Below are positions 35,701 to 46,536 of a stretch of 64,000 nt of DNA, piece by piece. The first letter of the stretch is position 1. Each line of letters begins with the position of its first letter. Position numbers and translations under genes: made by a program. The notes beneath the pieces are model-generated. The model did no database searches. It was not told where the DNA came from and worked only from the letters and a program-made list of their open reading frames with translations. The stretch is taken from the NCBI GenBank assembly GCA_012932865.1, contig SAXG01000048.1, positions 290,357-354,356 on the forward strand, read 5' to 3'. This stretch comes from Amylostereum areolatum. Taxonomy: Eukaryota > Basidiomycota > Agaricomycetes > Russulales > Stereaceae.

Positions 35701-36001
35701 ATGAGGAGCTGCTCGCGTTCTTGCTGGGGCAGATGGTCAAGGACAAGGCGCGGTTTTACCAGCTGCAGCGGCACCAGCAGCCGGAGCTGGTCACGGTCAA
35801 AGTGTCCGAGCTGGACGAGCGGGTGAGCGACCCCGTTCCACGTTTTTGGGTCTTCGGACTGGGCTGACGCGCGGGGCGTAGGCGAAGGAGCACGACATCT
35901 TCGACACGGCGCCGTTCTTGCATTCGCGCTTGTTCGGGACGAACGGGTATAAGCTCGACGGGGAGGTGATCGAGAAGCGGTTCAGGCATGCGAACGAGTG
36001 A
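32747..36001 (+). CDS. MCM2: DNA replication licensing factor Mcm2
   Basis: Subunit of the nuclear MCM2-7 replicative helicase. Ten exons give 916 residues. Exon 1 is only the ATG (32747-32749); exon 2 is 32799-33034, then 33088-33397, 33450-33621, 33671-34098, 34148-34282, 34336-35217, 35279-35587, 35667-35822 and 35882-36001. The acidic, Ser-rich N-terminus ([16 protein letters not shown]) is the usual Mcm2 target of Cdc7 kinase and histone-binding region. A C4 zinc finger follows (CRKC...CANC). The AAA+ core has Walker [13 protein letters not shown], Walker [12 protein letters not shown] and the arginine finger LSRFD. The C-terminus FLHSRLF...RFRHANE ends at 36001. The joined exons are in frame throughout, and the gene looks functional. 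Confidence 0.93.
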
Positions 36002-36625
36002 GGGACGCAGGGGCTCGAAGAGGGGGACGACGACACGCAGTGGCCCCGCGGGGAATATGTACATGTGCTTTCTGTAACTTAGGAGTTCGCTTTTCGTTCG
36101 TTTTGGTGGCGGTCGTGTGCCCTTTGTAATTGTATCCTGTACTATGCACCTGTGTGTGCGGCCTCCCGTGTAGGAATATATTGTATGTATCCATGTTCGG
36201 TCTACGAACCTCGGAGCCCGCGCGCACGTAAATGATCTTGAACACTGCGACATATCGACGACCTTGACTGAATTTGCATCCGTTCATCACATTGGATGCA
36301 TGCTCGTGGCACATATAACATGCATACGAGATGTAGCCCGTAATCCGCGTGATACATCGTACATAACCCAAACGAAACGAGGAAGGAAGTAGTGTACACA
36401 TCCAAGGCCACGGAACGTCCACGAGTCCAAAGAAAAGGCGAGAGCCCATATACGTCCAAAAGCCCAGAGCCCAGAGCCCCTTCCAGTCCGGCCCACTGCA
36501 AGTCCACAAGTTGAAAGTCCAGAGACCGCCCATATGCTCCTCGTCCGCGCCCCCGCGCCCAACCTAGATACACACCAGAGGAACAAAAAAAACCGCAGGC
36601 GGCGCCTCGAAGTTCCAACGACGGC
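36002..36625. other. Convergent 3' region between MCM2 and the glycosyltransferase gene
   Basis: No gene is supported here. The several overlapping minus-strand frames are chance in GC-rich sequence. The 3' ends of both neighbours converge here. Confidence 0.4.
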
Positions 36626-38171
36626 TTAGAACGAGAACAAGCGCGCGGCGTCCGCGTCGCGCACCCAGTCCTTGCACGCGGACTTCAGCCAGCGCAGGCG
36701 CGCGCGGCCGTGGGGGAGGGATTCTTGGCGTTTGAGGGCGAGGACGCAGGATTCGGAGCGGTAGCGCGGGTGGAGGCGGCGGTGAATCGCGGTCTGTCGG
36801 GGTGTAAGAGGCGAGGCAGGTGGGAGGGGATGAAGAAAAGGGGGGGAGAAGAGAAGAGAAGGGACGTACATCCGTAGCGGCGTAGGGAGGGAGAGGCGTG
36901 TTGGATTCGGGAGGAGAGTCTGAGGCCGAGGTGTGGATTTGAACTGGGGAAGGGGTTGGACGGCGGAAGGAGCCGAAGGTGGCGAGGTGGAGGTGGAAGA
37001 GGCAGGCGTCCCAGTCTGCAGTGCGGGCGAGGGGGGAGAAGGGCGAGGAGGGGGTGAAGAAGCGTTCGGTGCACCAGAGGGAATGGGCGCGTGGGATGAG
37101 GAGGGGAGAAAGAAGGGGGTAGGCGGAGGGATTGGATGCATTGGAGAGAAGGGCGGGGTGTGGGGAGGTGGGGAACGGCAGAGGGAGAGGGAGGGAGAGG
37201 GAAGAAGGCGGGTGTGTGCCTGGGACGAGGAGCACCGAGGCGGTCGACGCGAAGAGACGGGCGAGATTGAGAAAGGCGTTGGGAGCGGCGGGAGCGCCCG
37301 GGTGGAGGTGAAGAAGGTGAACAGTGAGGGCGGAGGCGTCGAGGGCGGGGGTTTGGAGGAGGGCGGCGATGTTGGCGCGGGTGGCGGTTCGGTTCGGGTT
37401 GGTGGTGGTGACGAGCACGCTGAGGGGGCCTGCGAGGTCGGGGAGAGTGAGCGTGGGCGTGAACTATGCTCGCGAGGGGGACGCACCGGGCCAGTCGGTC
37501 GTCCAGGGCACGAGCCAGTCGAGAGAATCGTCGGAGGTCCACAGACAGGCCGTCGGTGTCGTACGCGCCTTCGGGTCCGCCTTCGCCTTCGGGCGCAGGA
37601 AAAAGGGGTCAAAGCCGAGCGGGAGAGGCTGGAGCGTGGAGAGTTTTGCCAGTCTGGTCGACATCGACAGAGCGTTCAGTTCGGACGGTCGATGGGTGGG
37701 GGGACTCGGAGCTTTGAGGGCATCCGACGCGGATTTTTCGAGGACAGGGGGGAAAAGAGCGCAGTAGGCAGAGGTGGAGAAGAAGATGAGACTGACGAAG
37801 AGGTAGACGGAGAGCATCCAGAGGACGGAGGAGGAGAGCAGTCGCGGGGCGTGGGCTTGGGCGCGTCCGCCGCCGCTCCCGCCGTCGTCCCTCGAGGGCA
37901 GCAAGAGGTCGCCCAAGTATCGTTGCCAAGACGAACTCGAAAGCGGGTGGTTCACTGCGAATTTAGCCGAGTGCGAAGAAAACGGAGCGGGGTCGGCGAA
38001 GGACTTGGTTGGGGTGCTGATCGGAGGCGCGGCGGCGGGGATGGTGGGACGGACGCGATGCTGGGTGTGAACTGAGGACAGGTGGCTTTGAAAGCTGGCG
38101 GAGCCTGGAATGGCGGGGTACGATGGGCATCTGGGTGACTTTAGAACGGGGAGAGAGCAGGAGCTGTCCAT
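36626..38171 (-). CDS. GT49-like glycosyltransferase, type II membrane protein
   Basis: Probably a Golgi glycosyltransferase related to the GT49/LARGE fold seen in many mushroom proteins; the acceptor is unknown. Three exons: exon 1 from ATG 38171 to about 37493, exon 2 to about 36868, and exon 3 to 36626. Both junctions keep the frame. The first 120 residues are Ser/Pro-rich and cytosolic, followed by one membrane helix (VLWMLSVYLFVSLIFFSTSA). The lumenal part contains LSVLVTTTNPNRTATRANI, VHLLHLHPGAPAAPNAFLNL, ARLFASTASVLLVPG, and near the end the basic WLKSACKDWVRD. The position where the DxD metal-binding motif is expected reads as a proline-rich run (VPGTHPPSSLSL) without two acidic residues, so activity is uncertain. 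Family assignment rests on pattern memory, not a search. Confidence 0.55.
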
Positions 38172-39083
38172 CGTCGTTCGTTCGGGAGTCGGAAGAATGT
38201 TGATTATAATTCAAAATTGGAATAAGTATTTCGATACGCGGGCATCACGTGACAAGTAAGTACGTGGGTCCGGTCGAGCCAAACCTCCGGGTCCTCGTTC
38301 GTACTTACACTCCCCGTCTTCCACCGCGATCCCTCCTCATTTCTGACGTGTCTTCCCCGCTACAAGGCCTCGAATCTGACAGCCCACCTGATTAAAAATA
38401 CTGCGCCCTACTGGTATATAAAGCCCCGTTCCCCTCCCCTCCGCTGTTTCTCTCTCTTTCCCCCTTCGAAAATACACCGGTGTACCGCCTGTCCGTCGTC
38501 CGCTGCTTGCGCTCAAGGAATACAGGCCCCAACCATTACTACTCCCGTGATCGTGCAATTTTCCCCGGCCATCCTCGCTCATAACTCGCCCATACTCCGC
38601 CCACTAGACGCTCCCAACTTGCTCCCAACACCTTTTCGTCCTCCACTTTTTTGCCAGTATGTACCGATCAATTTTTAATGTTACCGTTCACTTTCTTCCC
38701 AACACCCAACACCCTTCTCGACTCGTACACAGTAATCAGATCTCGAGCCGTGCGCGTGACTACTAGGAGGAACGTCACGTGATAAACAACCGCGTGTCCA
38801 CGTACACTGGCACTGCCAGGGACCAAAGTTGCTATCAGTTCATTCCCCACCTCCTTGTGCTCCCCCATCGCTGTTCTTCCGCCCGACTTTGCTCACGACG
38901 GGTGCACTTCCCAATCTACACGTTTGGTCAAAGACAACGCCCTCCGAGAGTCCGCCTAACCTCGCGCCTGTAACGGGGGTACGCGAACCCCTCACTCTCA
39001 GCGACACCGTCACACCTCCGTACGTACCCCTGCTCTCCCCGTGTCTCGACCATTTTCATCTCTAAATTTTAATACTGTAGACC
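38172..39083. other. Divergent promoter region of the glycosyltransferase and zinc transporter genes
   Basis: No gene is seen in these 912 bases. A TATA-like sequence (TATATAAAG, 38415-38423) is present on the plus strand but lies 660 bp before ATG 39084, so if used it implies a long or spliced leader. Confidence 0.35.
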
Positions 39084-41542
39084 ATGTCCGGCGTACACCG
39101 ACGCAAGTCGAGCAAGGACGAGGCCGAGGACGACGTCGTGCTGGCCCCGAGCCCCCCCGTGGACTCGACCAAACGCAGCGTGAACGGCGCACGGGACGGC
39201 CACCACCGCACCAGAAGCATCTCCACCCCCGAGAGCGACGTCCCTTCTCTTCCCCAGGCCCCGCCGTCGTTCCCGCCAGGACCGTACCGTCCCGCGCTCA
39301 ACATCCCCCGCGCCAACGGCCTCCGTCCGACGCACCAGCCGGCCTCCTCCCCCCTCCGCGCCTCTTTTTCCGCGCCGACCCACCTCGCGATTCACGACCA
39401 CGCGCGCACGCGCTCGGTCTCGGGCCCCTACCAGCCCTCGTTGCCCTCCCCTCTTTCCGCTTCGTTCCCTCCCAACCACCTTCCTTTCTCCAACACGTCT
39501 GCGTCTTTCCCGCCCTCCTCCTCCGCGCCCGAAGCCCTTCCAAGGCCAGGCGCCAACGCCAACGCCAACGGCCACCCCCGGACCGCCTCCTTCCCGCCAA
39601 TCGCCCACGATACCCCGTCCAACGCGTCCAACCCGCCGTCGAACCGCAGACACGCCCGCCTGCACTCCCGCAACCTGTCCGTCTTCTTCCCCCGGCCCGG
39701 GTCCCTCCCGCACACCACGATCTCCGAAGACGGCTCCCAAGAAATCGAGGCCCCGACGACCCTCATCCCGCCCGCGTCGACCTCCGCGTCCGCCTCCTCC
39801 CCGCGCACGAAGCTCGGCGAGGGCTTCACCTTTGGCTCGCGGCCGCCCCCGGACGCGGCGCTCGGCTCCCCGACGCTCGAGATGGCGCGCACGCCCTCCG
39901 CCCGCCGCGGACACCACCACAAGCACTCGCTCTCGCACAACTTCTTCTCGTTCCTCGAGCCGGGGTCGAGCCCCGCTCCACAGCAGCAGGCGCACCCGGT
40001 CCCCGCGCACCTGCACACGCAGCCCACGCCGAACCCGGCCGCCCTGTGGACGTCGGACTCGCACGGGAGCAGCGTCGGCGACGCGCACGAGCACGGGCGG
40101 CGGCCGACCCCGCCCTCGGACGCGTCCCCGATCAGCGCGTCCCCGTCGGGCACGGCGCCGTTCGGATTCGAGCGGGACCCGGGGCGGATGCCACCGGAGG
40201 CGGCGGTGGCGGCGACGGGCCAGTTTGCGCTGGGGGCGCTGCTGTGGGTGGCGGGACAGCAGGTGGGGTCGCTGGCGTGCACCGGGCTCGGGTACTGGGT
40301 CGTGTTCGACGCGCTCGGGGTCGGGGTGAGCAGGCTGCTGCCGGCGTATCTGCGGCGGCCGTCGATGCAGCAACCGCTGCGCAGACCTTACGGGTGGGCG
40401 TTCTGTTTTTTCTTTCGCTCTGTACTCGTGGTTGGCTGACGTGGATGCGGGTGCAGAAACGGAAGGGTGGAGACGGTGGTGCTGTTCGCGCAGGCGGTGT
40501 ACCTGATGTTTTCGGCGGTGTACGTGTTCAAGGAGGCCGTCGAGCACCTGCTGCTGTCCGCGGGCGAAGGACACCACCACCATCCCGGGGACGAGGACAT
40601 CGAGCTGCTCGGGTACGCGTCCGGCTTCAGTCGCGCGCGCGCGCAATCTGACCCCGGTCCCCGCACAGGATCGAGTTTCCGCTGGCGCTGCTGTTCCTGG
40701 CGTTCTTCTCGCTGCTCGGGACCGCGCTCGCGTTCGACAACCACGGGAAGCTGATGAACGGTGCGTCGGGCGCGGACCTCGTGTGCATGCGGAGCTGACC
40801 GCGCCGATGGACAGTGTCCGGGACGCAGCTGCCGTCGGTGGGGCTGCTGCTCGACCCGTCGCGGGCGAGCTACGCGGCGTCCAAGGCGGAGCAGCCGGCG
40901 ACGCACGCGGCGCGGGTGCTCGCGAACCCGTACTCGCTCGCGCCGATCGCGCTGTCGCTGGTGCTGTTTCTGACGCCGATCCTGGTGCCCGCGTGCGTCC
41001 GGTTTTCGCGCCGTGCTTTTCGGTCTTGAGAAGTGCCCACTGACCGGACGGACAGGACGGAACAGCGGGCGGTGGACCTGCTGCTGGCGGCGGCGGCGGC
41101 GACGGGGATGTTCGCGCTCGCGTACCCGTCGTGCGTGGCGATCGGGACGGTGCTGCTGCAGACGTCGCCGCAGCGGGGGCTGTCGCACGGGCGGATGGAG
41201 GGCTTCCTGCGGGCGATGCGCGAGGTCGGTTCCTCGGACGGGTTTTTTCGGGCTCGGGCCAGACGCTGACATGTGCACGGACGCGAACAGATCGAGCGGC
41301 ACCCGCAGGTGCTGCACCTGCCGCCGCCGCACATCTGGCAGCTGACGCCGACGGAACACGAGCCGAGGGCGGGCGGGGCGCAGCCGCTGGTGGTGTCGCT
41401 CGAGCTGCGGGTGGCGAGGAAGCTGGGGGACGGGGAGGTGTTGCGGCTGACGCGGTGGGCGTGGGAGCGGTGCGTGCGCTCGCTGGAGGTCGGGGGCAGG
41501 GAGGGGAAGGAGTGGATCACGGTGGGCGTGGTGAGGGGGTAG
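39084..41542 (+). CDS. Cation diffusion facilitator-like zinc transporter (Zrg17-like)
   Basis: Probably the ER zinc transporter subunit Zrg17, which pairs with Msc2/Cis4. Six exons: 39084-40393, 40457-40612, 40669-40760, 40815-40992, 41056-41224, 41291-41542. The first 370 residues are low-complexity Ser/Pro and contain the basic motif RRGHHHKHSLSHNFFSFLEP, which I associate with this family. Membrane segments follow: TGQFALGALLWVAGQQVG, GLGYWVVFDALGVGVSRLL, VVLFAQAVYLMFSAVYVF, LALLFLAFFSLLGTALAF, LAPIALSLVLFLTPILVPA and LLAAAAATGMFALAYPSC. A His-rich loop (GEGHHHHPGDED) lies between membrane segments. The C-terminal cytosolic domain (PLVVSLELRVARKLGDGEVL) resembles the CDF C-terminal fold. 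The CDF zinc-site HxxxD pairs are not obvious, as expected for the regulatory partner. GC content is very high. Confidence 0.62.
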
Positions 41543-41830
41543 ATACCCATTGTGTCCCGTTCGCGCGCGGGAAGACGGGGGCGTGTCGTGGTTCAAGTAC
41601 TCGTTGATCCCCTTTATTCCAACAAGATTGCTACTGTGAACCCGCCGCCGTGTAGCCGTCCGAGTCCCCGCCAGTTCGGCGTCCAGGTCGTCCTCGCCGC
41701 CAGATCGCGGGCAAAACGCGTTCACCGATTAAACGAGGACTCTGCAACTCCCTCTTTCTCCTGGACTGGAGGCCGAGTCTTTAACGAACACTGACGAGAC
41801 GAGCAGGTAGTGTTCTGTTAAAGACTGGTA

Positions 41831-42585
41831 GAATTCGTCGGGCGTTGATAGGCGTTTGCGCAAACGCATTAATTTGACCCGATATGGACAGGAAATAACT
41901 GCACGTGATGAGCCGGTGAACACAGGACGCGTCGCGCGCGACCTCGCGCGATGCGCCTTTCCGACTCAGAAGTACTGCTGCAGCAATGAACGTGCATGAA
42001 CTCGTCTTCCACGCTACCTTATAAACAGGAAAACACCTCTTTCCTCACACGCACGGAAGACACTTTTCTTCCACTGTCGAGGCCAACCTACCAAGATGAA
42101 GAAAGCCCCAAGAAGCCGCCCTCTGCCGCTCACTGTCTGATAGTTTTGTTTCCTTGAACTCTGGATTTTCAACAGCTCCTCTTTGCTGCCTTCCGAGAAT
42201 CTGTCACAGCCTCCAAAATATTTCGCCGTGAAATCCCTGGCCCTGGACTCTCGGCCGTCTTCCATCCCGAGCACTTTGGCTCTGTCATACAGCCATGACA
42301 CGTTCAGACTAGTTGCCTAGTCCATAAGCGAGTTGCATACTCTCCGCCTCAAGAAAAGCGGTCGAAAAAGAGGGTATCGCGCGGTTGAGAAAAGAGTTGC
42401 CTGGGCCCTCAGTATCCATAACTAAAGAAAAGGTGTGTGGTAGTATGTCGTAGAGTGTAGGAAAGGAGGAGGCAGTCGGCGCGTCCACCGGAATCATCAC
42501 GTGCCGCTATTTTTCTCGTCCTAATCGGGCCAAATCGATGACGCAACCGCGTTTGCGCAAATTCCTATCAACACTTGACGAATTC
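41831..42585. mobile_element. MITE of 755 bp with TA target duplications
   Basis: The ends are imperfect inverted repeats of about 85 bp starting GAATTCGTC, with strongly conserved blocks GTTGATAGG, TTTGCGCAAACGC, CCCGAT and GCACGTGATGA. TA flanks both sides (41829-41830 and 42586-42587), the signature of Tc1/mariner-type insertion. The interior has no transposase and no credible gene, so it would need an enzyme supplied elsewhere. Its ends differ from those of the 21103-25123 element, so that transposase is not the obvious partner. Confidence 0.62.
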
Positions 42586-42587
42586 TA

Positions 42588-45129
42588 CAGGCCTATCTTT
42601 CTCCATTCTCTCCCTCTCTCTCTGTTCCGACTCGCCTGTGTTCTCTATTCTCTCCCTCCCTCCCCGCTCGCCTGCTTTCTGTTGCACTGAACACGCACGC
42701 CCTCCTTCTCTATTCTCTCCCTCCCTGCGCTTGTTCCCATGTCGTCTCTCCCGTCAGAAACCCTGCCAGAACGGCCGTCCACCCCGAAATGGAAACAAGC
42801 AGAATTTAATAAGGCGGTGCATCACATGCCGCAAGCCCCTTCCCTCTTCCCGCTTACGGCGTTCGTCGCACCCACGCCCACCTCTGTTTGCAACAGTGCG
42901 CTCTGTGCGCTCGGGAATCGAAACGGCGGAGGGACTGCCCACGAAGGGGCGCGTACTCTCTCGACACAGTGGATCGTCGAAGACCGACTTTCCGCTAGAA
43001 CACCGTGATCGCGACAGGCGGCGGATCCGTGCAGGGCGCACTCGACAGGAACCTGGGTTGGACAGGAGGTCAGTTTGCCGTCGCATGTCCCTAGTTCACG
43101 AGACCTCACGTTGGCTTCGTCAGGTCGCGTTCCGCAGGTCCTCTCGCCGTCCTTTGCGCACGACCGCCTCCCCCGCTCCCCACCGACGTCCGCCCGTGGG
43201 ACGCACGCCGCGGACAGGGATGGGCGCGTGCTCGCGTGCCGATTCGCGACACCATCCTCCCAAGCACGAACATGCACACGGTAAGCGATCGCGCGTTGGG
43301 GTCCGTGGGGGACAGAGACACTTACCATGTTCGCAGGGGCCGCATGTACGGACGGTCATCGTGCGCGATGACGAAGCCCCGCGCGGCAACTAGCTTTCCG
43401 GAGGACGACAGGGACAGCGGGAACAGGCGAGGTGGGCGTCGAGGGGAGGAGAGGGTCGGGGCGATACCGTGAGCACGCATGTCCTCATCGCGCGCGAAAG
43501 TACTCACCAGTGAACCGCTACCGTAGTCCCCCATTCCCCTCCTCGCGCACGTCGACGCTGCAGCCAGAGCCCCGAGTCGTTGAGGCTCGTAGGGCCCGTC
43601 AATCCCGTCCGCCGTACGCGCCGTGTACAGGGGTGGGCAAGGAACTCGACAGCTTGTCCGCAGGAGCAGGAGGGGGACTGGGAAAGGGTGAGCATACATT
43701 GCGTCGTTCCCGAGAGAGGATGCACTCACGAACAAACTTGCAGGACGCGACCGTCCGCGTGGCTGCGCCACGCTCTCCCGCCGAGGTGCACGCCCGTCTC
43801 ATGCCCCGCGTGCATGAAGGATCCGCTCGCCGCGGGGGCCGAACCCTCAGAAAATCGACGTTCGCCCGGCACGCACATGGCGTCCGCAGCACGCACCGTG
43901 CGCAGAGTCGGGCGGCGGGATGTGCGGGACAGAAGGCGTGTGGCGGTCGCCTAGCAAGAGCCTGAAAGCATGCGCTTGGTGAGCAGTTCCAGCGCGCTGA
44001 AGGGAGACAAACACACCTGACTGCAAATCGAAGGGGTGCGCGCGGCTACGCCGCGCTACCACGCCCCGAGCCCTGGACGTCCACGACGGTGTCGTCCGGT
44101 GCGTGCGGGGTGGACCGCTCGCCACGGGGACAGGAGCGTCGAAATCGTGACGCTGGCGAGAACGCGGACGCGACGTTCCCTGGGCTCACGACGTCCGTCA
44201 GCAGCCCGCTTTGCATCGCGTCGAAACCCAGCTCACCCGACCGAACGCCCCAGGGATCCGCGCGGCTGCGCCGCGCCGCGCCCCCCCGGATGGTCAACGC
44301 AGACCCGCGGCGTCGACGTCCACGCTGGGTGCATCGAACGCGGGCGGGGGACCGCTCGCCGCGGGGCCGAAATCTCAGAATTTCGACCGCTGCGGGGGGC
44401 GCAAAATGCGTCCGCAGCACCCATTCTGCCGACAAGATCAGCGACGGGGGCAGGAAACGCGGGCCCTGGGGACGTACCAGGAGGGGAAGGCGGGACACGC
44501 GGACAGGGTGGCGGGCACGGCGAACACGCCTTCCCAGTCACGCCACGTGCTAGAAACACGACGACGGTGAGTACGTGTCCTTCCCGTTGTGAAGGCCGAC
44601 GCACCTGAATGAACGGTGCAGAAGTTGTGCGCACGGCTGCGCCGCGCTCCCGCGCTGATCCAGTTGATGTCGATGCCAGCGCCTGCTGCACACGCAGGAT
44701 GGACCGCTCGCGAAAAAGGCAAGGGTTTGAAGGGCATCTTGTGTCCGCAGTCACCGGTCCGTGCGTGCCAGCCAGCGCTGCGTGGGGCAGGAGAGGCATA
44801 ACAGGGACTGGGACGGTGTGCGTGATTGGGGGGGAGGGATGGGGCATGCTCATGCCAAAAATGGGTTGCTGGGCGCAGGGCAGAAAGGTGTCCTGGGGGT
44901 CCTGGGAGGCTCTATTTCTAGTAGGGACAGGAATGGCGCAAGCCTGGTGGCGAGGTTCCCGTGTACGTACTGACACGTCCGCACAGTGGACCTAGAAATG
45001 TGATGGGGGCTCGTGCTTCTCCGCAGCACCCCTCCTCTGCGCTGGGTGAAAGTATGCACGTATACCTTTGCTTTGCTACACTCCGAGTGCACAGGTGGAA
45101 AGAAATATATTTTAGAACGCAAGGGCAGG
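42588..45129. repeat. GC-rich degenerate repeat array, no gene supported
   Basis: A pyrimidine tract with three TTCTCTATTCTCTCCCTCCC-like units (42600-42735) precedes an ATG at 42739 whose 89-codon frame I do not trust. From about 43000 to 44750 the sequence is built from diverged units roughly 220-370 bp apart. Each has a hairpin such as CGCGGCTGCGCCGCG (around 43766, 44040, 44261, 44633), then a GACGTCCACG-like block, a GGACCGCTCGCCGCGGGG block, a CTCAGAATTTCGACC block and a GTCCGCAGCAC block. Intron-like ends (GTGAGC...TGCAG, GTAAGC...CGCAG) occur between units, as if repeated small exons were decaying. All long frames here are overlapping and mutually inconsistent. Confidence 0.4.
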
Positions 45130-45618
45130 CTACAACATGCGAATGCCACGGATAAAGTGCTCCGTGGTCCATGTGCACGGCACATCTGGCTCGTTGTCCG
45201 CCATATCCTCCTCAGTCACTTCAGCGGCACTGCGTCGGGCACTGAATGTGCGTTCACGGACAGGGCCGTCTCGCACCCACGTCTTGTAGTGACAGCCCCG
45301 ATCACTGCGATGGGAAGGGGTGCTCAATGGAGCAGGCTCCGGTTTCTCGTGAGAATCCCCCGTGTCCTGAATAGGACAAAATCCAGCCTGTCCGCTCTCC
45401 CAGCGCTCGAGAAGCGCACGGAGCGTCACCAATGTGCAGTGGCGGGAGCTCAGTCCCTCGGCAAAGGGAACCAGGTCCTCAAGCCAACCGTAGACCTGGA
45501 TGCCGTTGGGGCGTCCAATTAGCGCCGGAAAGTGGGCATAGCGCATGCTCCTGCAGCGGCCGTGGGTAGCATGGCCTAAGACCAGGTCAGTGTGAGCACA
45601 ATCATAGAGGGGCAGCAT
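45130..45618 (-). pseudogene. 3' fragment of a gene split by the chromovirus (OrsD/C2H2-like)
   Basis: Reads in one frame DLVLGHATHGRCRSMRYAHF, then WLEDLVPFAEGLSSRHC and RALLERWESGQAGFC, stopping at 45130. The Gly-His-x3-His start and the LEDLVPF.EGLSS block resemble the zinc-binding OrsD/C2H2-like domain of many mushroom multi-copy proteins. About 100 bp further 5' (45620-45700) another frame reads ADLYTTQVGLVRTRLRLVVN and a Cys pair (CACC), which would precede it in that domain. The change of frame between the two indicates a frameshift or a missed intron. The 5' part lies beyond the retrotransposon at 55840-55927. Assignment is from memory of the motif order. Confidence 0.4.
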
Positions 45619-45718
45619 GCACAGAGGGAGGTGTTGACCACAAGCCGGAGACGGGTGCGCACAAGGCCAACCTGGGTTGTGTACAGGTCTGCGGGGTCTG
45701 AACAGAGTGAGACGGGTG

Positions 45719-46221
45719 TGTTAAGGACGGTCCTTATCACGTGACAAGCGGCTCAGGCTACAGTACTCGTGTGGATGAGAGGTGGGATCAGGTGATCCAG
45801 ACGTCTCGGCTATACGAAGTTAGAGGTCGATAAGCGAAGCAGTAAGTCTTCACAGAAGACTTAGGCAAGCTTTCGACTTAGTTACTTTATGCTCTCTTTA
45901 GTAGTTTTTTAAGAGGAGGTTCTATTTAGAACAGTCCTGTATTTACAAAGAGAACGAGCTGGGGAATGGCTCGTTCGATGAGCCTCCTTTTATAAGAAAG
46001 GAGGTCGAGTAAATATATGTACATTGAGCAACGGTCACATCAAGTATCTACGGGGACGAGACTGTGGCATCGCCGTAGCTATGCCGTTGAGATGGTGACG
46101 ATCTGTGGCACTGTCGTTGAGACGGTGACGATCTGTGGCCCTGTCGTCGGAATGGTGACGATCTGTGGCACTGTCGTTGTCGCGTGGTTGAGACGGTTAC
46201 GAACTTGGGCAAGTTGTAACA
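45719..46221 (-). repeat. 3' LTR of the chromovirus
   Basis: 503 bp, TG...CA on the plus strand, 99.2% identical to 55337-55839. Near 46092-46185 it contains three direct copies of GGTGACGATCTGTGGC spaced about 30 bp apart. The last accessory frame (46197-46451) ends inside it. Confidence 0.95.
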
Positions 46222-46451
46222 CTATCCCCCTCTCTAGAATCTACGTCCTGTAGATTCCTGAATCGAAGTGGTTCTAGAGGGATATCTTGAACGTGTTGTC
46301 GATCGTTCGCTCTTCGCCATTGGAGAAGGAATATAGTCGATGCGACGAAGGTGAGGATCGTAAGTCCTACGATGACGCTGATGACGGGGATGAGCCAGCG
46401 TGGAGTGGGCGTATCGAAAATCGCGAGATCGGGTGATTGTGTTGATTGCAT
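46197..46451 (-). CDS. Accessory ORF6: 84-aa single-pass membrane protein of the chromovirus
   Basis: Starts at ATG 46451 and stops at 46197-46199, inside the 3' LTR. Residues about 19-45 are one strong membrane helix (WLIPVISVIVGLTILTFVAS), followed by the basic stop-transfer motif QWRRANDR and a charged tail. The first 18 residues (QSTQSPDLAIFDTPTPR) are short and polar, so orientation is probably N-out/C-in. A TATA-like box (46487-46494) lies about 36 nt upstream. I know of no family. A membrane protein at the env position of an LTR element suggests an envelope-like or membrane-targeting role, but it is far too small for a fusion glycoprotein and has no cleaved signal peptide. Confidence 0.55.
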   Translation of the reverse strand: MQSTQSPDLAIFDTPTPRWLIPVISVIVGLTILTFVASTIFLLQWRRANDRQHVQDIPLEPLRFRNLQDVDSREGDSVTTCPSS

Positions 46452-46486
46452 CGTGCTTCTGGATTTGTCGCTTTCCGATGTTCACT

Positions 46487-46494
46487 CTTTTATA
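46487..46494 (-). promoter_or_regulatory. Internal TATA-like box before accessory ORF6
   Basis: TATAAAAG on the minus strand, 36 nt upstream of ATG 46451. The same octamer is the TATA box of the element's LTR (55605-55612), so an independent transcript for ORF6 is plausible. Confidence 0.4.
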
Positions 46495-46511
46495 TCTTTT
46501 GTTCGGACCTC

Positions 46512-46536
46512 AGCGATAGAATTCTATTCTATCGCT
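46512..46536 (-). other. 11-bp hairpin at the end of accessory ORF5
   Basis: AGCGATAGAAT, three bases, ATTCTATCGCT: perfect 11-bp arms with a 3-nt loop. It overlaps the ORF5 stop codon (46529-46531) and lies just 5' of the TATA-like box of ORF6. Confidence 0.5.

Noticed and set aside
36933..38075. Long plus-strand frame opposite the glycosyltransferase gene
   Set aside because: Gly/Glu/Arg-rich shadow caused by high GC; the minus-strand gene has splice sites and a membrane anchor.
39069..40646. Long minus-strand frame opposite the zinc transporter gene
   Set aside because: Arg-rich mirror of the Ser/Pro-rich coding strand; no motif.
42600..42735. Pyrimidine-rich repeats as a possible telomere-like array
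   Set aside because: The units (TTCTCTATTCTCTCCCTCCC-like) do not match telomeric repeats, and genes lie on both sides.
42739..43008. 89-codon frame starting after the pyrimidine repeats
   Set aside because: Attractive ATG context, but composition is not protein-like and no continuing exon could be followed.
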